Source: JBBRHF01 sp038223055 (GTDB lineage: Bacteria; Actinomycetota; Actinomycetes; JACCUZ01). Taken from it: a DNA stretch of 19,267 nt. A program made the position numbers and the translations under genes. How positions within the stretch are numbered: position 1 is the first letter of the stretch; each line of letters starts with the position of its first letter. Positions 15,111-19,267 of the stretch are shown here, piece by piece. The stretch covers positions 1 through 19,267 of the forward strand of contig JBBRHF010000071.1 in the NCBI GenBank assembly GCA_038223055.1. The letters are read 5' to 3'. The notes under the pieces are model-generated. The model searched no databases and was not told the origin of the DNA. It worked only from the letters and a program-made list of their open reading frames with translations.

Positions 15111-15326
15111 ATGTTCACACGCCTCTGGCAGCCGATCAGCGATGCCGCGATGCTGGCCTACACCAGGGTCGTGGTCCGGGGACGCGATCGCGGCGACGTG
15201 CCGGGCTGGGTGCTCGTGACCATCATGAGCGCCGGTTTGGTCACCGCGTTGTGGTTGGTCGCCGACGACAAGCTGAGGTCCCTGTTCGGCAACGCCATGG
15301 ACGGGGTCGTGGGCAACGCGCCGTGA
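15111..15326 (+). CDS. Flp-like small pilin candidate of the Tad operon
   Basis: The protein has 71 residues: a short charged leader (R-G-R-D-R-G, 23-28), one hydrophobic helix (about 33-51) and a short polar tail, at the position where the major Flp pilin is encoded. The ATG at 15111 has the best ribosome site of the operon, AAGGAG ten bases upstream, in line with a highly expressed subunit. The usual Flp processing site, Gly followed by Glu at +5 and Tyr at +6, is missing: after Gly28 come D-V-P-G-W-V. Similar short R-G-D-V-P-G-W proteins occur in actinobacterial Tad loci as far as I recall. It may be a pilin cut without Glu5, or a small membrane accessory protein. Its stop overlaps the next GTG (GTGA). 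Confidence 0.75.
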   Translation: MFTRLWQPISDAAMLAYTRVVVRGRDRGDVPGWVLVTIMSAGLVTALWLVADDKLRSLFGNAMDGVVGNAP

Positions 15327-15802
15327 GGCCGCCGGCGGTGTCCGTTCGGGCCGGCCCGCCCCGTGCCGTCGGTGCCGGGCGTGCCGTCGGTGCCGGGCGG
15401 GCCAGCGCTGCCGGGCGGGCCAGCGCTGCCGGGTGTGACCGTGGTGTCGCGGTGGTGGAATTCACCCTGGTGAGCGTGCTGCTGACGGCGTTGTTCTTGG
15501 CGGTGCTTCAGCTGGGCCTGGCGCTGCACGTGCGCAACACGCTGACCGCGTCGGCGGCCGAGGGTGCCCGGTTCGGGGCCAACGCGGACCGCGACCCGGA
15601 GCAGGGCGCCGCGGTGACCCGCAGGCTCATCCGGGACTCGCTGGCCGACTCGTTCGCCCAGGACGTGCAGGGTGGGGTAGAGACCGTCGGCGGCGTGACG
15701 GCGGTCTACGTGCAGGTCCGGGCGCGACTGCCGCTGTTCGGGTTGCTGGGTCCACCGCGCGGCATCCTGGTGCGCGGTCACGCGTTCCAGGAGGCGCCGT
15801 GA
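15323..15802 (+). CDS. tadE: TadE-like pseudopilin with repetitive N-terminal extension
   Basis: From GTG 15323 (GTGA overlap with the pilin stop) the protein has 159 residues. Residues 14-37 are four six-residue repeats, two R-A-V-G-A-G and two R-A-S-A-A-G. The pseudopilin start follows: Gly41 then V-A-V-V-E-F with Glu46 at +5, and a hydrophobic helix to about 70 (L-G-L-A-L-H-V-R-N-T-L-T-A-S-A-A-E-G-A-R), typical of TadE. The remainder is a small extracytoplasmic domain. The extension would be removed by a prepilin peptidase cutting after Gly41, so it is a long leader. No peptidase gene is in the window. An unseen internal start closer to Gly41 is possible but no good ribosome site is evident. 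Confidence 0.85.
   Translation: MRPPAVSVRAGPPRAVGAGRAVGAGRASAAGRASAAGCDRGVAVVEFTLVSVLLTALFLAVLQLGLALHVRNTLTASAAEGARFGANADRDPEQGAAVTRRLIRDSLADSFAQDVQGGVETVGGVTAVYVQVRARLPLFGLLGPPRGILVRGHAFQEAP
15362..15433 (+). repeat. Four 18-bp tandem repeats (two types) in the tadE leader
   Basis: Four in-frame 18-base units run without a gap: 15362-15379 and 15380-15397 encode R-A-V-G-A-G, and 15398-15415 and 15416-15433 encode R-A-S-A-A-G. All share GCCGGG at the end of the unit, so they are probably successive duplications of one ancestor. Confidence 0.92.
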
Positions 15803-16236
15803 GGGTTCCCCGCGACGACGAAGGCAACGCCATGGTGGAGTTCGTGTTCCTCGCGGTGCTGTTGATGGTGCCGCTGGTCTACGTGCTGCTGACCGTGTTC
15901 CGGGTGCAGGGCGCGGCCTACGCCGTGTCCAGCGCGGCCCGGGAGGCGGGCCGGGTGTTCACCACGACCGAGTCATCCGACGGTGCGTCGGACCGGGCGT
16001 TCGCGGCGGCGGCGATGGTGATGCGCGACAGCGGTCTGGCGCTGTCCCCGCGTGAGCTGCACATCCGGTGCGCGGCCGACCCGTGCCTGACCCCCGGCGC
16101 CACGGTGGATGTGTCGATCGCCTACCGGGTGGCGCTGCCGTTGGTGCCCCGGGTGTTTCACGGGTCGGCCCCCGCCACGGTGCGGGTGACCAGTGACCAC
16201 CTTGAGGTCGTCGACCGGTTCCGGGCGTCGCGGTGA
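15799..16236 (+). CDS. TadE/TadF-type pseudopilin
   Basis: The protein has 145 residues. It has a short leader M-R-V-P-R-D-D-E-G (1-9), then N-A-M-V-E-F with Glu14 at +5 after Gly9, a hydrophobic helix to about 35, and A-A-Y-A-V-S-S-A-A-R-E-A-G-R as in TadE/TadF proteins. The extracytoplasmic part (about 50-145) has two cysteines (C-A-A-D-P-C, about 90-95) that could form a disulfide. GTG 15799 overlaps the tadE stop as GTGA, indicating coupled translation. It is one of the minor subunits of the Tad pilus, paired with the TadE-like protein before it. Confidence 0.87.
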   Translation: MRVPRDDEGNAMVEFVFLAVLLMVPLVYVLLTVFRVQGAAYAVSSAAREAGRVFTTTESSDGASDRAFAAAAMVMRDSGLALSPRELHIRCAADPCLTPGATVDVSIAYRVALPLVPRVFHGSAPATVRVTSDHLEVVDRFRASR

Positions 16237-16739
16237 GCTGGTGGCGGCGCGCTATGGGCCGCGTGCGCCACGATGATGACGGTCAGCTGATCCTGCTCAT
16301 CCTGGCCTACGCGGTCATCGCGGGCCTGCTCGTCACGGTGGTGGTCAACGTGTCCAAGACCTACCTCTACCGCCGATCCCTGCTCGCCGCGGCCGACGGT
16401 GCGGCGGTGACCGCGGCCAACCAGCCCGACCTGGACTCCGTCTACCGCCCCACCAGCGGGGTCCCCGGCTCAGCCGGTCCGGCGCAGGCGGGCCCGGTGC
16501 GGCTGCCGATCAGCCGGGCTGCAGCCACCGCTGCGGTGGATCGCTACGCCTCCGACGCCGGACTGGACCGCCGGTTTGACGGGTTCCGGGTCGTCGCCGT
16601 AACCACCGACGGGGACCGGGTGACGGTCACCCTGCGGGCCGCCGTACGGATGCCGTTCTTGAACCTGCTGTCCTCGACGTACGCCGGGGGCTACCCGGTC
16701 CAGGCCGCCGCCTCCGCCCGATCACCCCTCACGCCCTGA
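16233..16739 (+). CDS. TadG-like pilus-associated membrane protein
   Basis: The protein has 168 residues, started by GTG 16233 in another GTGA overlap. After a short cationic N-terminus and D-D-D-G (14-17) comes a hydrophobic helix (about 18-40) and K-T-Y-L-Y-R-R-S-L-L-A-A-A-D-G-A-A-V-T-A-A-N, the signature of the TadG/Flp-associated N-terminal segment. There is no Glu at +5 after Gly17, so it may not be processed as a pilin. The protein is shorter than TadG proteins that carry a von Willebrand A domain; actinobacterial forms are often short. It ends the tad operon, 16 bp from the convergent ABC remnant. Its last codons are partly copied at 17840-17870. Confidence 0.83.
   Translation: MSWWRRAMGRVRHDDDGQLILLILAYAVIAGLLVTVVVNVSKTYLYRRSLLAAADGAAVTAANQPDLDSVYRPTSGVPGSAGPAQAGPVRLPISRAAATAAVDRYASDAGLDRRFDGFRVVAVTTDGDRVTVTLRAAVRMPFLNLLSSTYAGGYPVQAAASARSPLTP
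16671..16701 (+). repeat. 31-bp repeat, copy 1 (3' part of tadG)
   Basis: This segment encodes S-S-T-Y-A-G-G-Y-P-V near the tadG C-terminus and matches 17840-17870 at 29 of 31 positions in direct orientation. Confidence 0.9.
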
Positions 16740-16755
16740 CGCAGGTGTCCGGCGG

Positions 16756-17369
16756 CTACCCGATGTCCCTCAACCGGTAGCGCATCACCCCGGTCACCGG
16801 CAACAGCCAGGTGGCCCCGAGGATCCCGACGACCAGCGTGGCGAGCAAGGCGCGGGTCCGCGAGGTCGCCGTCGCGAGGACCTGCTCGGTGCGTCCGTCG
16901 TGCTGCATCTCCTCCAGGGTGCCGGTCCCGACCGCCCTGCCGGCGCGAATGATGGTCACCCGCGTGGCGAGCCGCTCCACTTCGCTGGGGATGTGGCTGG
17001 ACAACAGCACCCGTCGCCCTCGCTCGGTGTGCTCCGCGAGACGAGCATGTCGATGGTCTCGCCGCCGCTCAGGTTCGGCCCCACCGCAACGTCGCCGGGC
17101 ACGTAGGCCAGTCGGCGATGGATGTCCACGGCGTCGCGCCACGGGTCGAGCCCGAAGACCTGCGCCGCGCCGGCATCGGTTCGCACCAGCCCCAGCAGCG
17201 ATCTGATCGTGGTCGATTTCCCAGCCCCGTTGGGTCCGAGGAAGCCGTGGACCTCACCGGGGCGAACGTCGAGGTCAAGTTCATCGAGGGCACGGACGCC
17301 GCCGAAGGTCTTCACCAGTCCTCGGACCGAGATGACCGGAACGGCCGGATGCTCTTTGAAATCGACCAT
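16756..17369 (-). pseudogene. Decayed ABC exporter: ATPase remnant run into permease remnant
   Basis: From ATG 17369 the sequence starts as a normal ABC ATPase: K-T-F-G-G-V-R-A-L, Walker A G-P-N-G-A-G-K-S-T-T (about 17230), then V-P-G-D-V-A-V-G-P-N-L-S-G-G-E-T-I-D-M-L. At about 17040 the frame changes and the text jumps to the D/H-loop part, R-R-V-L-L-S-S-H-I-P-S-E-V-E. The signature motif, Walker B and about 80 residues between are absent. The ATPase tail G-T-L-E-E-M-Q-H then continues in frame into what looks like permease sequence (R-T-E-Q-V-L-A-T-A-T-S-R-T-R, a hydrophobic stretch and R-Y-R-L-R-D-I-G at the end). With at least one frameshifting deletion and one ATPase-permease fusion it cannot make a working transporter. 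The parent resembles actinobacterial drug or polyketide exporters. Confidence 0.85.
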
Positions 17370-17415
17370 ACGGGCTGATGCGTCGCGACCAGGTCCCCGG
17401 GCCGATGATCGCAGC

Positions 17416-17826
17416 ATGGACCGAGCGTTTCACCCCCGTCTCGACCACGACGCCAGCACACCTGCCGATGGCGGTCACCCGTGGGGATGGACCGGCACCC
17501 TCGGCGCCGGTGAGAGGAACTGGCCTGAAGAGTGGGCAGGATGCCCCTTCGCCGAGCGCAACGGCGCCGGCGCACCTGACGTCGACCTCGGCGGCCTGGC
17601 CCGCTGGCTCGCCCGCACACCCTGCAGCCCCCTGTACAAGCGACACATCAGCCCGGACCGCGAACTGCACGCCCTGGCCGACGCCCACCCGGGTAGCCGA
17701 TCAAGAGTCGGCCCTACGTGGCGAGCCGGCCTCCCGGGTCCGCCGGGCCGTACGGCGCCTTATGTCGCCTTCCTCCAGTCGGACGGTGCGCCGGGCCGCC
17801 GGGCCGCGGCGTCCTCATCCGAGTGA
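17416..17826 (+). CDS. Doubtful hypothetical ORF, 136 residues
   Basis: The ATG at 17416 opens 136 codons, divergent from the ABC remnant. There is no ribosome site, no recognised family, and the tail is rich in Arg, Gly and Pro as expected of chance frames in this base composition. The middle (G-W-T-G-T-L-G-A-G-E-R-N-W-P-E-E-W, then L-A-R-W-L-A-R-T-P) is more protein-like. It may be a relic gene or chance. The interval 17370-17932 otherwise holds only the 31-bp repeat. Confidence 0.25.
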   Translation: MDRAFHPRLDHDASTPADGGHPWGWTGTLGAGERNWPEEWAGCPFAERNGAGAPDVDLGGLARWLARTPCSPLYKRHISPDRELHALADAHPGSRSRVGPTWRAGLPGPPGRTAPYVAFLQSDGAPGRRAAASSSE

Positions 17827-17839
17827 CCCGTCACTGGTT

Positions 17840-17870
17840 TCCTCGACGTACGCCGAGGGCTGCCCGGTCC
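17840..17870 (+). repeat. 31-bp repeat, copy 2 (upstream of the aldehyde dehydrogenase)
   Basis: This segment matches 16671-16701 at 29 of 31 positions. It lies in non-coding DNA 63 bp before the aldehyde dehydrogenase start. Together the two copies flank the ABC remnant and the doubtful ORF. Confidence 0.9.
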
Positions 17871-17932
17871 CCGGTTGCACCAGCTATCCGCCGGCCGAGA
17901 CGGAGAACCAGCCGAGGGACCAGACTGGGGAC

Positions 17933-19267
17933 ATGACCCGTCCCGAGAGCCTGCTCGCCTGCGCCGAACGCGCCCTGGCCGCCTGCGGTGTCGACGTCGC
18001 GCCGGGCGAGGACTGGATGGCCCGCTCGCCGATCCACGGCCGGAACCTGCTGGGCGGCGCCGGCGCGGACGCGGCGGCCGTGGCCGAGGCGGTCGGCGCA
18101 GCACACGGCGCGTTCCTGACCTGGCGTGCGGTGCCGGCACCCCGGCGGGGTGCGCTGGTCAAGGCGCTGGGCCGGCTGCTGGAGCAGCACCAGGAGCACC
18201 TGGCTGACCTCATCACTGTGGAGGTCGGGAAGATCCGCTCCGAGGCCCTTGGCGAGGTCCAGGAGATGATCGACATCTGTGACTTCGCCGTCGGCCTGTC
18301 CCGCCAGCTCGAGGGAAGGACGATGCCCTCCGAGCGCCCCGGGCACCGGCTGATGGAGACCTGGCACCCCGCCGGCGTCGTCGCGGTCATCTCGGCCTTC
18401 AACTTCCCGGCGGCGGTCTGGTCCTGGAACACCGCGATCGCCCTGGTCTGCGGAGACAGCGTTGTCTGGAAACCCTCGGAGCTCACCCCGCTGACGTCGC
18501 TGGCGTGCACCGCCCTGCTGGGCCGGGTCATCGCCGACACCGGAGCCCCCGCGCACCTGCACGAGCTCGTCCTGACCGACCGCGCGAGCGCCGCCGCGCT
18601 GCTGGAGGACGGGCGGGTCGCCGTCGTCAGCGCCACCGGGTCCGAGCGGATGGGCGCCGAGATCGGCCCGCGGGTTGCGGCGCGGTTCGGGCGCTCGATC
18701 CTCGAGCTGGGCGGCAACAACGGCGCAATCGTGACGCCATCGGCGGATCTGGACCTGGCCCTGCGCGGCATCGTGTTCGCCGCCGCCGGGACAGCCGGGC
18801 AGCGGTGCACGAGCATGCGCCGGGTCATCGCCCACCGGTCGGTGGTCGACGAGCTGACCGAGCGGGTGGCCACCGCGTTCGCCGGTCTCGCGGTCGGTGA
18901 CCCGTTCCAGCGCGAGACCTTGGTCGGACCGCTGATCAACGAGAATGCCTTCACCACGTTGCAGGATTCGCTGGGCCGCGCCCGCGCCGACCGCGGGGAG
19001 CTGGTCGTCGGCGGTGATCGGGTGGAGGTCGCCGGGCCGGACTCCTACTACGTCCGTCCGGCGCTGATGCGGATGCCGGCCCAGACCGAGGTGGTCCGGC
19101 AGGAGACGTTCGCGCCGCTGCTCTACGTCCTGGCCTACGGCGACCTCGACGAAGCGATCAACCTGCACAACGGCGTCCCGCAGGGCCTCTCGTCGAGCAT
19201 CTTCACCTCCGACAACGCCGAGGCCGAGCGCTTCCTGTCGCCCGAGGGCTCCGACTGCGGCATCGTC
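17933..19267 (+). CDS. amaB: ALDH7-type aldehyde dehydrogenase (piperideine-6-carboxylate/aminoadipate semialdehyde dehydrogenase), 3' end outside window
   Basis: From ATG 17933, 445 codons are open to the window end with no stop; ALDH7 proteins are about 500-510 residues, so roughly 60 are missing. It has the NAD-dependent dehydrogenase landmarks: S-A-F-N-F-P with Asn157, W-K-P-S-E with Lys180, general base Glu258 in L-E-L-G-G-N-N, and nucleophile Cys292 in G-Q-R-C-T. The stretches G-L-S-R-Q-L-E-G-R-T, S-E-R-P-G-H and E-T-W-H-P-A-G-V-V match the ALDH7/AmaB group, which oxidises the open form of piperideine-6-carboxylate to 2-aminoadipate in lysine breakdown. A lysine 6-aminotransferase gene often lies nearby; none is in this window. 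GGGGAC just before the ATG is a close ribosome site, and the protein start agrees with the family. An unrelated aldehyde as substrate is possible. Confidence 0.9.
   Translation, partial: MTRPESLLACAERALAACGVDVAPGEDWMARSPIHGRNLLGGAGADAAAVAEAVGAAHGAFLTWRAVPAPRRGALVKALGRLLEQHQEHLADLITVEVGKIRSEALGEVQEMIDICDFAVGLSRQLEGRTMPSERPGHRLMETWHPAGVVAVISAFNFPAAVWSWNTAIALVCGDSVVWKPSELTPLTSLACTALLGRVIADTGAPAHLHELVLTDRASAAALLEDGRVAVVSATGSERMGAEIGPRVAARFGRSILELGGNNGAIVTPSADLDLALRGIVFAAAGTAGQRCTSMRRVIAHRSVVDELTERVATAFAGLAVGDPFQRETLVGPLINENAFTTLQDSLGRARADRGELVVGGDRVEVAGPDSYYVRPALMRMPAQTEVVRQETFAPLLYVLAYGDLDEAINLHNGVPQGLSSSIFTSDNAEAERFLSPEGSDCGIV

Noticed and set aside
15071..15322. An in-frame N-terminal extension of the TadE-like protein from 15071
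   Set aside because: It would overlap the whole pilin gene in another frame. The GTGA overlap at 15323 is the natural start.
17831..19168. Minus-strand 445-codon frame opposite the aldehyde dehydrogenase
   Set aside because: The plus-strand frame has all catalytic motifs of an aldehyde dehydrogenase. The antisense frame is a shadow.

Overview
The window is high-GC DNA with GTG starts, short gene overlaps and protein families typical of Actinomycetes (actinobacterial Tad pilus genes, a MacS-like histidine kinase, an FHA-FtsK/EccC-type ATPase). The genus cannot be read from the sequence. No rRNA, tRNA or CRISPR array was seen. Several genes and gene junctions are decayed or rearranged, so this looks like a labile part of a chromosome.

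Left part (1-7.6 kb, mostly minus strand): the 3' end of an IS630-type transposase abuts the 3' end of a secreted trypsin-like serine protease. Upstream of the protease in the same direction is a 1677-residue membrane-anchored FHA-FtsK/SpoIIIE ATPase with the EssC/EccC layout of type VII secretion motors. It carries a (TP)9 hexamer-repeat linker and an inserted low-complexity loop. Beyond it lie a broken GyrB-like GHKL ATPase gene and a 79-residue ORF that overlaps it by the classic ATGA.

Middle (7.6-11 kb, plus strand): a two-component pair (MacS-like sensor kinase overlapping a NarL-type regulator), then a class C beta-lactamase-like serine hydrolase. About 1 kb without a convincing gene follows, containing a 16-bp inverted repeat and a candidate promoter region.

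Tad pilus operon (12.0-16.7 kb, plus strand): tadA ATPase, tadB and tadC platform proteins, a short Flp-like pilin with no Glu at +5, two TadE/TadF-type pseudopilins and a TadG-like protein, nearly all joined by 1-4 bp overlaps. Local tandem duplications sit at the tadB/tadC junction and in the first pseudopilin. No tadZ, rcpC or prepilin peptidase gene lies in the window. A TTGTCCACAGG motif occurs upstream of both the FHA-FtsK gene and the tad operon.

Right end (16.7-19.3 kb): an internally deleted ABC exporter in which an ATPase remnant runs into a permease remnant, a doubtful small ORF, a 31-bp near-copy of the tadG 3' end, and a 5'-complete but window-truncated ALDH7-type (piperideine-6-carboxylate / aminoadipate semialdehyde) dehydrogenase.
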